This document shows, in pieces, positions 22,794 to 33,577 of a stretch of DNA of 64,000 nucleotides (its first letter is position 1; each line of letters starts with the position of its first letter). Source of the DNA: Trigonopsis variabilis (taxonomy: Eukaryota; Ascomycota; Trigonopsidomycetes; Trigonopsidales; Trigonopsidaceae); assembly GCA_003707065.3 (NCBI GenBank), contig PPXM03000010.1, positions 62,001 through 126,000 on the forward strand, written 5' to 3'. A program made the translations under genes and the position numbers. The notes under the pieces are model-generated. The model made no database searches, was not told the DNA's origin, and saw only the letters and a program-made list of their open reading frames with translations.

Positions 22794-23258
22794 CTTATCA
22801 GGATAGGAAACGCGTGCCGCCCGATGAGGACAGCGTGTGACTAAGCTCCACTCAATGCTTGATTGCGCGCTAATCGAAATAGGAAGTTGTTTGGGAGATA
22901 ATGTCACCCATTCTAACTGGATCAACGGCGATCTAATGGGCGGACATGAATCCAAAGTCAGCATGGAATAAGAGAACTCTGGTGAATCTTTTTAGGACTT
23001 TCGAATATACAGCTTGCGGGTTTTTATTGTCCACACTCCTTACAATATGGGAACGAATATAATTCCTTCTGATTATGGGACAGCTACTGAAGTGCAGGGA
23101 AGAAGATACATCCCAAAGGATGAAAGATTACTATAGCAATTAAGCAAGGAAGAAATAGCGAGCTAAGTTTGGAAGCACAAAGAGAGCGATAAGGGCAACT
23201 GGTTTCTGAGAAAGCATCCTGCCGTTTCAGGAAGGTGAAAGAAGAAGAAAAGCTTATC
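22794..23258. promoter_or_regulatory. Cluster of GATAAG sites (GATA factor binding)
   Basis: The hexamer GATAAG occurs at 22794-22799 (minus), 23188-23193 (plus) and 23253-23258 (minus), all within 560 bases of the permease start. In fungi GATA factors (AreA/Gaf1/Gln3 type) bind such sites to activate nitrogen-scavenging permeases, so nitrogen control of the downstream GABA-type permease is a reasonable inference. Confidence 0.4.
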
Positions 23259-23305
23259 AGTAATCAGTCAGATCGATACTGTATCGAGATTACTGATTAC
23301 TGATA
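23255..23305. repeat. 51-bp imperfect palindrome in permease promoter
   Basis: Outer arms TATCAGTAATCAGT (23255-23268) and ACTGATTACTGATA (23292-23305) are perfect 14-base complements. An inner pair TCGATAC/GTATCGA (23273-23279, 23281-23287) is also perfect. Four mismatched bases on each side separate the two stems. It ends 41 bases before the permease ATG. It could be a dimeric operator, a leader hairpin or a tiny inverted-repeat remnant. Confidence 0.75.
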
Positions 23306-23333
23306 GAATAAGAAGGGCCCGACACTCATCCCG

Positions 23334-23375
23334 ATGAAGCCTAAGAATGACGGACGAGAAGAGAGAAGTGATTGA
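23334..23375 (+). other. Upstream ORF overlapping the permease start
   Basis: An ATG at 23334, 13 bases before the permease ATG and in another frame, opens a 13-codon ORF that ends at TGA 23373-23375, inside the permease coding sequence. If it lies on the mRNA, scanning ribosomes would meet it first. Confidence 0.4.
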
Positions 23376-24966
23376 ATCGATTCACAGCTCAGTTGGAGAG
23401 CTGCAAGAAAAGAATCTTGTTACTAAAGACGAATACTTGCTTGCCTCTTTGGGTTACAAACAAGAATTAAAGCGAGACTTGACCTGGATTGAGAACTTCG
23501 CGGCCACATTCACTTCTATGAACTATGTAAGTGGTATCCCGGTTATGTTTACCTTTGCTATGGGTACTTCTGGTATGAGTGGTGCTTTTGCAGCTTGGAC
23601 TATTGGAGGAGGATTGTCAATTTTCACCGCATTTGCTATGGCCGAAATAGCAGCGAGTTTGCCGACAGCTGGAGGTATCTATTATTGGGCATACTATTTA
23701 GGGGGACCCAAGTGGGGCCCTTTTCTTTCTTGGTTGACCGGCATTTGGAATTGCTGCGGCTGGATTTGTGTCGTACCTGGTGTCCAGTTCGGATGTACAA
23801 ATTTTCTACTGTCCATCATTCAAATCAAGTATCCAGAATGGTCAGGATACGGGGGTCCTTTCTCCTGGGGTATAACAGTCATTGGACTATTAGTTGCAGC
23901 AATCCCGAATCTGATCTCTCAAAGAATCCTCCAGTACTATTTTCGGTCAGCGTTGGTAATTTTCTGGTCTTTGTTTATCATTTACTGGATCTGGTTCCCG
24001 GTTGCAGCAAAAGGGAACTTCCAGCCAGCACATGAGGTCTTTCGCACATTTCGAAATGGCATTAATAGCGAGGGATCCACGGAGGGTAGCAATGCATATG
24101 CGGCCGTTATTACGATTCTTTTCCCGATGTGGATCTTCTTTGGCTTTGATGCTAGTGTCCACATAGCAGAAGAGACTGGGGACGCCCAGAATGTGGTTGC
24201 TAAAGGAATGTGTATGTCGGCCGTTGTGGGCTGGTCGACGTCTGTCCCGTTACTCATCCTAATTTTGTTCTGCACTCAGAACTACGATAATGTGCTAGAG
24301 TCTCCTTATTATAATAGCTTCGCAACCTATTTAATAGATCTTGTGGGTGAAAAGGGGGCAATTGCTCTATTGGCTTTGTTATTTGTCGATTCTACCTGTG
24401 CCACTGCCTCATGTTTCATGTCTGCTCAGCGAGTAGTCTATGCTATCTCTCGGGATGGACTACTACCTGGATCAAAATATCTTCGAAAGTTGACAAAGTA
24501 CAAGATGCCCTTCAATGCCGGTCTTTTCGTCATCTTTTGGAGTGTCGCCATTCTTTGCTCTGTGATTGGTTCTGAGGTTGCTTTTGATGCCATCACTTCT
24601 ACTGCAACTATTGCTACAAATCTTTCTTACGTATTTCCAATTGCTGCAAGGACTTTACCTTACGGAAGAAAGATCTTCCAGCCCGCCAAGTTCAACTTGG
24701 GCAGATTTAGTACATTGATTGACCTTATCTCAGTGACTTACATTCTCTTCTTTTCAGTGGTCTTGCTTCTTCCTGAAGTCTTCCCTGTCACGGGACAAAC
24801 GTTCAACTATGCACCAGTAATGATTGGAGCCATCACGATTTTCTCCCTTGGCGGCTGGTTCCTGCCTAAATATGGAGGCCGCTACTGGTTTAAAGGACCT
24901 CAGAAAACAATTCAGGATGGGGCCTTGGAATGCATGCATATCATTGATCCCGTAATGAAGCCTTGA
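23347..24966 (+). CDS. GABA/choline-type amino acid permease (APC superfamily)
   Basis: Intronless, 539 residues, with about 12 membrane segments. The hydrophilic N-terminus leads into LGYKQELKRDLTWIENFAATFTS, cut here as LGYKQELKRDLTW then ENFAATFTS, the typical entry of the Uga4/Hnm1 group. Further landmarks are AEIAASLPTAGGIYYW and the WIFFGFDASVHIAEET helix, diagnostic of the GABA permease and choline transporter family. It sits in the plasma or vacuolar membrane. Substrate cannot be decided between GABA, choline and related amines. GATA sites, a palindrome and an overlapping uORF precede it, suggesting tight control. Confidence 0.9.
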   Translation: MTDEKREVIESIHSSVGELQEKNLVTKDEYLLASLGYKQELKRDLTWIENFAATFTSMNYVSGIPVMFTFAMGTSGMSGAFAAWTIGGGLSIFTAFAMAEIAASLPTAGGIYYWAYYLGGPKWGPFLSWLTGIWNCCGWICVVPGVQFGCTNFLLSIIQIKYPEWSGYGGPFSWGITVIGLLVAAIPNLISQRILQYYFRSALVIFWSLFIIYWIWFPVAAKGNFQPAHEVFRTFRNGINSEGSTEGSNAYAAVITILFPMWIFFGFDASVHIAEETGDAQNVVAKGMCMSAVVGWSTSVPLLILILFCTQNYDNVLESPYYNSFATYLIDLVGEKGAIALLALLFVDSTCATASCFMSAQRVVYAISRDGLLPGSKYLRKLTKYKMPFNAGLFVIFWSVAILCSVIGSEVAFDAITSTATIATNLSYVFPIAARTLPYGRKIFQPAKFNLGRFSTLIDLISVTYILFFSVVLLLPEVFPVTGQTFNYAPVMIGAITIFSLGGWFLPKYGGRYWFKGPQKTIQDGALECMHIIDPVMKP

Positions 24967-25191
24967 TTGTATGTCTATTTTTGTTTTGTGAGTATTCTTA
25001 GAGTAAGCTGGTAACCGCAAGATTTTCCGTAAGAGATGACATTCCAAGTCGAAATTCCTTATGTAACATAGATGAGTTACTACTTTGTGTTAGATAGTGC
25101 AACGATGATCAAAGGATCTACAAGTAGTTGGGTTGAGGTAATGACTGAGATATGGTAACCGCGTAATAGGTGTCATAGAAATTAACTCAGT

Positions 25192-26175
25192 CTATAATTT
25201 CAATATCAATTTGCCGGTACTCTTGCCGTCTTCCAATACAGCAGCGGCTTCGGGATACTTTTCAAAGTCGTATTCGGTGATTTCAATCTTTATAGAGCCG
25301 TTTCGTAGGAATTTGAACAGCTTGCTTGAATAAAACGCCACCTCTTCAGGAGTTTGGACATAGCCAAACAGAACAGTACGAAGGAGTTTAATATTTTTCT
25401 GCCCGAGGATACCAATACGAATTGGAGGAACGAATCCTGAAGCATTGCCCAAAGAGACGATAGTGCCCTTCCTAGCGATGACGGCAAGACTAAGTTCCCA
25501 GGTGGCCTTACCTACTGAGTCAAAAGAGGCTTCGACGCCTTTATCACATGTAGCATCCAAGATGGCTTTTCGAAGATCGGACGTGGATTCAGTAGCAAAG
25601 ACATACTTGGCACCTAGAGCGCGGACAAGTTCAGCTTTTCTGTCAGTAGATGTCACTGCAATAACGTTTGCTCCTATAGCGGCAATCAACTGCACCAGAA
25701 ACTGACCCAGGCCACCAGCGGCAGCAGTAACTAAAATATCGTCCCCTTTCTTGACTTTGTAAGATTCAAATATGTTTGTAATGGCCGTCAATCCTTGCAG
25801 AAAAGTCGCAGCAGCTAGTTTATCTGAGATGTCATCAGGAATCTTAGAAGCAATATCCGGCCCGTTAATATGGACAACAGAATAATCTGTATAAGCGTTT
25901 CCGCCGCTCCACACAATTCTGTCTCCAACTTTGAACCGAGTCACTTCACTTCCGACTTGCACAACCTCTCCTGCTCCTTCCTTGCCTAGAACAAAAGGAA
26001 ACTTAGCGACAGGATAATCTCCTCGTCTTAAATAATTATCGATATAATTCAACCCTGCATACTTTGTTTTAACCAAAACATCATTGGGTCCAACAGAGGG
26101 CTTGGGGAAACTCTTCGAAAACTCGACTACTGAACGTGGTCCATTCTTATTGATGAAAAATGCTCGATTTGCCAT
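25192..26175 (-). CDS. zta1: NADPH:quinone oxidoreductase, zeta-crystallin/Zta1-like
   Basis: Intronless 327-residue medium-chain dehydrogenase. It starts MANRAFFINKNG and has the GroES-like part with NYIDNYLRRGDYP and GKEGAGEVVQVG. The cofactor domain has TAAAGGLGQFLVQLIAAIGA, the AxxGGxG nucleotide-binding loop. No zinc-binding Cys set is present, as expected for quinone oxidoreductases. The yeast relative reduces quinones with NADPH and binds AU-rich RNA under oxidative stress. It is convergent with the permease and separated from it by about 220 bases. Confidence 0.92.
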   Translation of the reverse strand: MANRAFFINKNGPRSVVEFSKSFPKPSVGPNDVLVKTKYAGLNYIDNYLRRGDYPVAKFPFVLGKEGAGEVVQVGSEVTRFKVGDRIVWSGGNAYTDYSVVHINGPDIASKIPDDISDKLAAATFLQGLTAITNIFESYKVKKGDDILVTAAAGGLGQFLVQLIAAIGANVIAVTSTDRKAELVRALGAKYVFATESTSDLRKAILDATCDKGVEASFDSVGKATWELSLAVIARKGTIVSLGNASGFVPPIRIGILGQKNIKLLRTVLFGYVQTPEEVAFYSSKLFKFLRNGSIKIEITEYDFEKYPEAAAVLEDGKSTGKLILKL

Positions 26176-26783
26176 TGTTGGTGTAATTGGGAAGGAAAAG
26201 AGAGTTATAAAGAAGGAAAGTAAGGCGAGATTACTAATGGGCCAGCAATCGCGTGCTGGCGAACTGTCATATTATGTAATCATCGCAAGGTGCCCTACTG
26301 GGCCCGTGTTTGTAGGAGCGTCTACATAAGACACTAATTTCTTTGCTCGCTTACTTCTTTGTTGTTCGAGTCTATAAAGCAGACTCAGAAGTGGTAGTAA
26401 GCCTTCAAGTCCAACATTATTCTGAATTAAAGATAATACAAGTGCGATATTATTCTGACTTAAAGCTCGTATCCCTCTTCGTCTCTGCAAGGAGTACCGA
26501 CGTCTAGCCGCATACAACAGAAATCGATTTCTGCATTTAGCTTTTCTGCTCAACAGTTGTGATATGTGCAAGATAATAAGGACTTGGACATCCTTTAAAG
26601 CATCGCCGACTTTCCTAAAGGTAGAATGATTCTGCTTGGGTAATAGACTATGTACAAACACTACAATGGACGGATAGTCATTATCATTTCATTATTAATA
26701 AGTCAGAGGTCGTCGCTGTCATGTTGACAGTGACGTCATGAAAGTCAGAATCCGTTCAATCTCTAGGTCGCACGTATATCAAG
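26176..26783. other. Intergenic region with an ATG-less open frame
   Basis: A 129-codon open frame on the minus strand (26661-26272) has no internal ATG until its last residues and starts at GTG, so it is probably not a gene. It is the promoter region of the quinone oxidoreductase. Near 26731 a TGACGTCA site (CRE/ATF) stands out. Confidence 0.5.
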
Positions 26784-27689
26784 TCAAACGCTAATTCCGA
26801 AAACATCAGGACGTCTCTGCGCCCATAAAGGCATATTGGCCCTAACCTGCGAGAGTACTGACAAATCTACATCGGCCACACATATTCTTGGCTCATCGTA
26901 GTTTAGGTCAGCACATTGAGCGAGCACTGTTCCCCAAGGGTCTATAATCATTGAGTGGCCCCAACTGAAGCGCTTTCCATCCTGAGAGTGAGGGCCTGCT
27001 TGAGCAGGCATAATGACATAACATTGGCTATCAATTGCGCGGGCCCTTCCCAAGACCTCCCAATGCGCTTGGCCTGTCCGAACAGCAAAAGCAGACGGAT
27101 AAACCAGAATCTCGGCCCCAAGCGATCGGAGACGGAGCGCCTGCTCCGGGAAACGGATATCATAGCAAATGGCTGAGCCTACTTTTCCAATTGAGGTATC
27201 TAAGATTCTTGGTTGTTCATATCCTGCTTCGACTGACCTACTGGTTAGACTCTTTTCTTAGTGACCCACCGTGACTCCATTAGCACTGGACCATTTTTCA
27301 CCTGTACATCAAATAAATGAAGCTTTTGGTACTTGTAAATTATCTGTCCTTCTCTATTAAACCACAGCAATACATCTACCGTCAGTTTCAAGCCAGGTGT
27401 TTATCATACTTTTGCATTTCTCTCCAGCGGGTTCATGTACTCCAATACTCAGTTCCAGGCTCCCCAATTTTTTCAGGTCTTGGCTGATAATTTCAACAAA
27501 TTGGCTGGCCTCAGCTGTATGTGCCATGCGAACTGTATCACCCGGACTTGAAGCAATATAGTCTGAAGCCTCTGGAAGAAATAACGCGGTCGCACCAGCG
27601 TCCACAGCTTTCTTTATAAGTGATCGAACTGCGTGCAAATTATCTGAAATGCATTCACTGGCACAAAACTGCCCCGCAGCCGCTAACAT
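26784..27689 (-). CDS. Nitrilase-family omega-amidase (Nit2/Nit3-like)
   Basis: Three exons (27689-27380, 27351-27270, 27237-26784) with introns of only 28 and 32 nt give 281 residues. The start at 27689 (MLAAAGQFCASE) is where family members begin, although the frame is open another 33 codons upstream. The catalytic triad is visible: Glu in LFLPEASDY, Lys in KYQKLHLFDV and Cys in GSAICYDIRFPE. C-terminal blocks AHWEVLGRARAID and WGHSMIIDPWG fit. Nit2-type enzymes repair deaminated glutathione and hydrolyse omega-amides of glutamine and asparagine. The first intron must be 28 nt to restore the family alignment NTWLETDEGQIIYKYQKL. Confidence 0.9.
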
Positions 27690-30489
27690 TGGATGTTCAC
27701 TTGGTTGACAGTCAAGTGGTTTCTCTCGCAGAAATTGATAGCAAGTGATGCTCCTCTTTGCGATGCGGATATTGTCTTGTATCATCACACCGCTACTACT
27801 TTCCGTGTGTTACGAAAGCAAGCGCAAATCTGAATTTGATTTAGAGCTACTAAACACATATATTTATGTTTATGGAATGATGAAATTTCACATCAACGAC
27901 GTGATTCTATTCGCGCTCAATAGTCTGTAGATTTTTAGGCGCTTCCTCTATCCTGGTGTGCCGTTAGGGTCACGGACTCGTTGGATGATATCGTGTCATA
28001 GCACGATACTTACGGTAATTAGCCGGTATAGCGTCGTACACGGCTCAATTCGCAATACCTTGCCTATTGCACCCATCAGATAATCAAACCCAGGTGGCAT
28101 ATGAAGCTTAGATAAAAAAGAGTTGAATCTCAGCTGTGCGCTAGATATTGTTTTAATATTTTGCAATTAACACAAAGCTCCTCCATATTGGACTGCTTGA
28201 TCAGAAGACTCACAAGTCCTGAAACGTGAATGTAGGAGAAAGAGATAAGAAGTGGGGAACATACTTTTATTCTCTACATTGAGCCTAATTAATGGTCCTC
28301 CATGAGCTAGCACGATTGGGTGCTTTTGTCCGCTTTGATCCTAGATTGCCATAGTATCCCAGTAATAATCCAAAGACATGTGAGAACATGAAATCCTCAT
28401 AGTTCACATTGGCGTGACTTAGCGTGAGTATCTTATAAATAGCCTTATGTGCTTAGTTTATAAGTATTTTTTTACTTCCACTCGTCTCCCGCCGCGTATC
28501 TAATGTAACATGATATTATTTGTAACGAGCAGCAGTGTCTACGGACATGTTTCCTGACAACCTGATTATCGTACAGGGAGTTCTGATATCCTTGATAAGG
28601 TAATATTGTGTATTATAGCCTGTTTGCGTAACCTTTGAAGTCATTTTGATCGAATAAATCATGATTCACGGATGGGAAGCAGTGAAGGAGCAAATGGTAG
28701 GCAAGATATTGCCCAAGGAGATCAACCCTTCTACCTTATCTCGGACGCTGAATGTACGCCGGACACGCCAACACTTTCTCTTGTATATAAAGCTCAGCTT
28801 GATTGTGTTGACCGTCAGCGTATTGATTAGTACACATTGATACATACTTTCAACATTATTCATTTCCTCATGTAGATGAAAGATAGGGGACCAACTTTAT
28901 ACACTACTGACCTTTTCAAATCAGGCTGAATTTATTGACCCTATATCACTAAATAAGGGTACAGTGATACATATAACCCTTTGCTCTCACGCAATACGAG
29001 CACAAACAACATGTTCCGTGTGAGCCTTAGATTTACAAAAACTCTTTATCGTTACCCTGCTTAAGTTAGCCTTGATCAACGGAGAGTTTCGTTGTTTTCC
29101 AATCAAACATAAAGGGAGAAACAACATAGCGTGAGCAAGATAACGATCTTCAGAAAGATTTTTAAATATCTAAGACTGAGGAAGAGAGGTAAAAAGCGAT
29201 ATGAACATGATAGTTCAAATTGCGGCTGATCAACCGATATCGTAGAAATCCCTTGAAACGCGATATCAATAAAATCCTTAGTGTCAGTAAATATAAAGAT
29301 GTCTATGAATCATCATTAGGAGAGCACCCGCTGATCAAGTTCTACCCTAATCAGGTGAAAATACCGGGATGAATGTTATGAAAATCAGCTTTCTTTAGGA
29401 CTGACGATGGCGGTAAAGATAGTAGTCTCATTATTGATTAGAAGGACTATTCCAAAGGGGCGCACAGTGGATGGGAAATCTGATACCGGCATTATTCGAT
29501 ACCCGTTAAACTCTGTTGAATGAGTCCATAGCTGGACGTTTCAAGATAATAGTCCCTGACATGAAATATTTGAGCTGTAGATCAAGTCCTGAATTGTGCT
29601 CGTTAGAGATCAATGACGGTGAGCGCCTGCTATCTATTGCCAGTGACTCCTCGAAATCTTGAAACTACATCCTAAATAACAAGTTGTATGATACTAGGGG
29701 TAGTATTGAGTTTCAAAGTTGTATTTATCTCGCTTTCTTTGCTAGTTCTCCAGGAGATTTGATGGCTTCTAATCATAGTATGCCCACTGGCTAACTGCAA
29801 GCCGAGGAGCCTATTTTACTTGGATGCTGCAACCAGTTCTTATTATTTTTATCAGATATGGTGCAAGATGAATACTCTAATCGACAGCAAAGTCTGTTGA
29901 TATATCTAGACAAGTTTCTCTCATTTCTTCAGTTTCCCAGAGTCTAAATTATCATAGTTCAAGCTCAGATTCTGGGAGATCCTGTTACGGCTACAGAGTC
30001 TGTTGCTGGTCCCAGGATTCATGGGATCGCCATGATCGATGTTGTTGCGATGATCTACTCAGTCTTGAACTGGTCATATAACTATGAATGCATGTTTAAG
30101 TATGCCTTTTCTGAAGAAGCTAGCTTGATTAGATAGGACCATTAGTTAGAATTGCGACACTAACCGCCTTCATAGAATCTGACCATTTTTTGGCTCGCCG
30201 TTGCTTACTCTCTTCGAGATCCAAACGTAGACGCTAATTTCGTTGCAGATGGATGAAACTGCTCTTACAGTTGAGAAGATTCATGCATAAGCTCGGAATT
30301 ATGACATACGAGAAGGATTTCATCCCGATTATTGTGGAATATATTGAAATCAAGATTTTTATCTGAAGACGGTATTGTATGTGCCTTCCCCTATCAGCGA
30401 GCCCGATACGTATATTTGATTCGGTATCGGACTGTTCTGCCTAACCTTCAACCACCGCTTATCTACTCTACGGGAAAAGGAAGAGCAAG
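27690..30489. other. 2.8-kb gene-poor gap
   Basis: Only short ORFs appear on both strands. A promoter-like TATATAAAG lies near 28790. A minus-strand stretch around 29370-29500 reads as a weak serpin-tail-like peptide (see findings). I recognise no transposon protein, tRNA or LTR. It may hold the promoter of the acyltransferase-like gene and decayed sequence. Confidence 0.45.
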
Positions 30490-31576
30490 ATGACGAAGCA
30501 GTTTCCTGTTTTCACATGCGTTGGCACTCCGTATGAGGTGAGTCGCAAGATGTCGGCTTTCATTTACTTAATCTTAGGTCGGTTACACTCACGGTAAATC
30601 AGCACCAACGGAGATCCAAGGCTCGATCAATTTTTACACAGATTACTTTATCAAGTCATCAGACTACACCTGGGATAAAGTGAAAGTCAAGGCAGTGGAA
30701 TTTTTAGAAAACATCCGAAAGATGTGGCCAGACTATTATGAAGAGATGAGAGGTATAGCAGATGGATCTGGTCAGCCTTTGGAGAATATTATGGCATTGA
30801 ACGTCCGCACGGAGATTGCTTTTGGATTATATAAGCAGCCCATGAGTGATGGCTGCACTTCACTTGCCTGGGTGGAACCTGAATTCTCATTCTTGGGACA
30901 AAATTGGGATTGGAATGATCTTCAAAAGGAGAATTTGATTGTTCTAAACGTACAAGTCAAAGACAAACCTAAATTCAGCATGGTCACCGAAGCAGGCATA
31001 ATTGGCAAAATAGGATTCAATGAATATGGTACAGGAGTGTTGCTGAATGCTATTAAAGCGCCCGGAATGGCTTCTGATAAACTACCCATTCATCTAGCCT
31101 TGAGAACAGTGTTGGAATCGACCAGTGTTTATGAAGCTATCTCAACCTTAAAGAAATACGGAGTGGCATCAGCTGGTCATCTTCTAATTGCTGATCCTAC
31201 AACCGCTGTTGGACTCGAATGCTCAGCGTTCGATTTCGAGGAACTCCACCTCGACGAGTTTCATAAAATCTATCACTCGAATCATTATCTTTTGAAACAT
31301 AAGGTCGATGATATACTGTTTGCCAAAGACTCACTTTTCCGAGTCGACCGCATCAAAGTCCTCGCTCAAGGTTTAAAACCAACTCTGGAGTCATTTCAAT
31401 CTGTGTTCAAAGATGAGTTGAATTACCCTGTGGGAATTTGCCGGTGTTCCCAGACTGGCGGTGATTTTCCTTCATCCTCTCTTTTTAACATCGTGATGGA
31501 CCTCAAGAAACGGCATGCTGTAGTGACGTGTGGCCGTCTAGTCCAACCTGAGGGTGTAATTGAGTTGCAACTGTAG
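30490..31576 (+). CDS. Acyl-CoA:6-APA acyltransferase-like (penDE/C45 Ntn-hydrolase family)
   Basis: Two exons (30490-30537, 30578-31576; 40-nt intron) give 348 residues, close to the 357 of Penicillium isopenicillin-N acyltransferase. The autocatalytic cleavage motif DGCTSLAW places the nucleophile at Cys109 behind Gly108, as at Gly102-Cys103 of the penicillin enzyme. VGYTHGKSA, FLGQNWDWN, EAGIIGKIGFNEYG and GVLLNAIKA are family blocks. No penicillin cluster genes (ACV synthetase, IPN synthase) are near, so a general N-acyl or peptide amidase role is likelier. It lacks an obvious peroxisomal PTS1 (ends ELQL). Confidence 0.88.
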
Positions 31577-32004
31577 AGATAAAAATGATTACTATCCAGT
31601 TGTGTTGCTTCTTTGTTCGATTGCTACGTGATCCAGAGTAGCCAGACTTTTTCGCCATACACATACTCTCATAGATAGATGTGAAATCGGGCCTTATAGC
31701 AAAGATCAAATTTGTAGCAGTGCCTGCCTGATGTGGCAGCAGAGAACAGATTAAGGTGTTTAGGGTTGTCGAGCTATAAACAGTCTACCGATTTCCATCT
31801 TAATCCGCTTATATCCTTCTTTCAAAACACTCAGGACCTGCATAGTCACAACCTGGCGTCACACGGAGCAACCACTTACAGGCATACTCTCGTGGAGCGG
31901 CATATCACGACGTTCAAGTAGCACGAGAATTGCAAAGGTAAAGATCAGTGAAAGACTCTGCATGACGATCACAATTGCTTCGGGTGTCTGTTGTTCTTAG
32001 CATG
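31577..32004. other. Intergenic region between convergent genes
   Basis: About 430 bases between convergent stop codons. No feature is recognised apart from presumed 3' UTRs. Confidence 0.4.
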
Positions 32005-33365
32005 TTATTCCTCTTCTTTCTCTATGCTGTCAAGTTGTTCTTGAACAATATCTTCGATTTGTAATCTGATAATATGTCGAATTTTCTGTATGAAGTCATT
32101 GGCATACCAACCATCATTTGAATCAACAACTTCACGATAGACAGGCATCTTCAGCATTTCTTGGATCTGAGGCTCTAATAAATCACAGATCTGGAATTGC
32201 CGAGCATCACTCAAATGTCTACCATCGAAACAGTAAGAAGGAATAGGATCATCGAGATCAGGAATAACTTTCGTTGGAGGCCGATGTGGCTGATCTCCTT
32301 GAATGCGAAAAGATTCGGTCTGATAGACGGCATAGTCGGTCGAACTCATTGGATCGAGGCCGAAACGACAACAAGCATTTCTCCATGGGCCACTCTTCCA
32401 AGTGTAAGCTACATAAGCTATAGCATTCTTGACATAAGGTTGAAGATCTATCGGAGTGTGGTATAGCAAACCTCTTCTAAGCCATATTGGCCTCCTTCCG
32501 AATAACGTATTGAGGTGATTTATGCAGTCCATAACAAAACCAGTTGGTTGCTCTAAATGATCGTCTGGCCCTTGAGGTATACTGACCTTTTCTCCAAAAG
32601 GAATGAGTTTCGTATATAGACGTGATACATCTCGTCTTGCCTTTCGTTTAGTACGTCCTTCACCATCCTGAATTGCCACAGAAGATGGGTTCTCCATATA
32701 ACTACCCGGTCAGCTTTGATGATATCTTTTAATACTTGTATTTGAAAGGAACAACATTCGATGAAAACCTTGGAGGAGGTAGAACATCGGCAGTGTTGTC
32801 GTTATCAAAAGACTCAAAATGGAATGCAAACTCCTTCAGTTTGTCATCTATAAGGTTAGTATGGTAGTTATGACTTTATCGACATACAATCGTTTTCTAA
32901 GAAGGATCCTCTGAACCGGGTCGCAAAGGGAGAGCGCGCGGTATTATATTGGAAATCTGCTATGTCTCGAAATCGAAACGTACTATCAATTAAGCCTTGA
33001 CTGTCCCATTCAATCGATTCTCTATCCTCTTGCACTATTTTCACCACATGCCCGCTATATCTCTCATACGTCTTTTTGGGAAGCCGAAGCCGGATCAGAA
33101 TATCACGACCATCATGAGTCGTAGATGAAACTGGATGCTCGAAATGATCTCTATGACGCAATCTCAGTTCCAAGGGAGGATCTCCTTTACTTACAATGGC
33201 CTATACTGTCAGTTCATTTTGGGTCTTTCTATTGGCAACCTTCACCAGCTTTTCATGCCCTCCTATAAATTCAACCGCTCGATCATAATTCTGTACTTTG
33301 CCAGGGTATTCAACGCACGCGATCCTGGTTTTCTTTAGTTCTTCGCTATGCGAAGGTTTCAACAT
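32005..33365 (-). CDS. sfc1: TFIIIC subunit 5 (Sfc1/Tfc1, tau95)
   Basis: Four exons (33365-33246, 33200-32888, 32847-32736, 32701-32005) with introns of 45, 40 and 34 nt encode 413 residues. The N-terminal block RIACVEYPGKVQNYDRAVEF matches the Tfc1/GTF3C5 signature, followed by ELRLRHRDHFEHPV. The C-terminal DNA-binding half has IWLRRGLLYH, IAYVAYTWKSGPWRNACCRF and GLDP. An acidic tail ends EEE. TFIIIC binds A and B boxes of tRNA genes and recruits TFIIIB and Pol III. The donor of intron 1 is uncertain: GTGAAG (45 nt) or GTTGCC (39 nt) both keep the frame and differ by two residues. Confidence 0.9.
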
Positions 33366-33577
33366 TGTTTGACATTTGAGACTGCTTCTTGCGCTCGATA
33401 CGAAACAGATGGATGGTCCTCTCTGCCTTCTTCCTGACAACGATCTGGTACCAAAAGACACCGACGCCCAAGATGACCCGTTCAGAATGCTGGACCAAGT
33501 AATGGAATGATTGATTTCACCTTGCACATCTCGCTCTAGGATTCTTTGTGGGATCTCTAACTGATTCATTGATCAGA

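Larger units (their letters stand above)
20982..23346. other. Long gene-free region upstream of permease
   Basis: About 2.4 kb with only short ORFs on either strand. The last 560 bases hold GATA-type sites and a palindrome, listed separately. No transposase, reverse transcriptase or tRNA was recognised. Its size suggests a long regulatory region or decayed sequence. Confidence 0.45.

Noticed and set aside
26272-26661. 129-codon minus-strand open frame between zta1 and the amidase gene
   Set aside because: It begins at GTG and contains no usable ATG, shows no recognisable domain, and overlaps the zta1 promoter.
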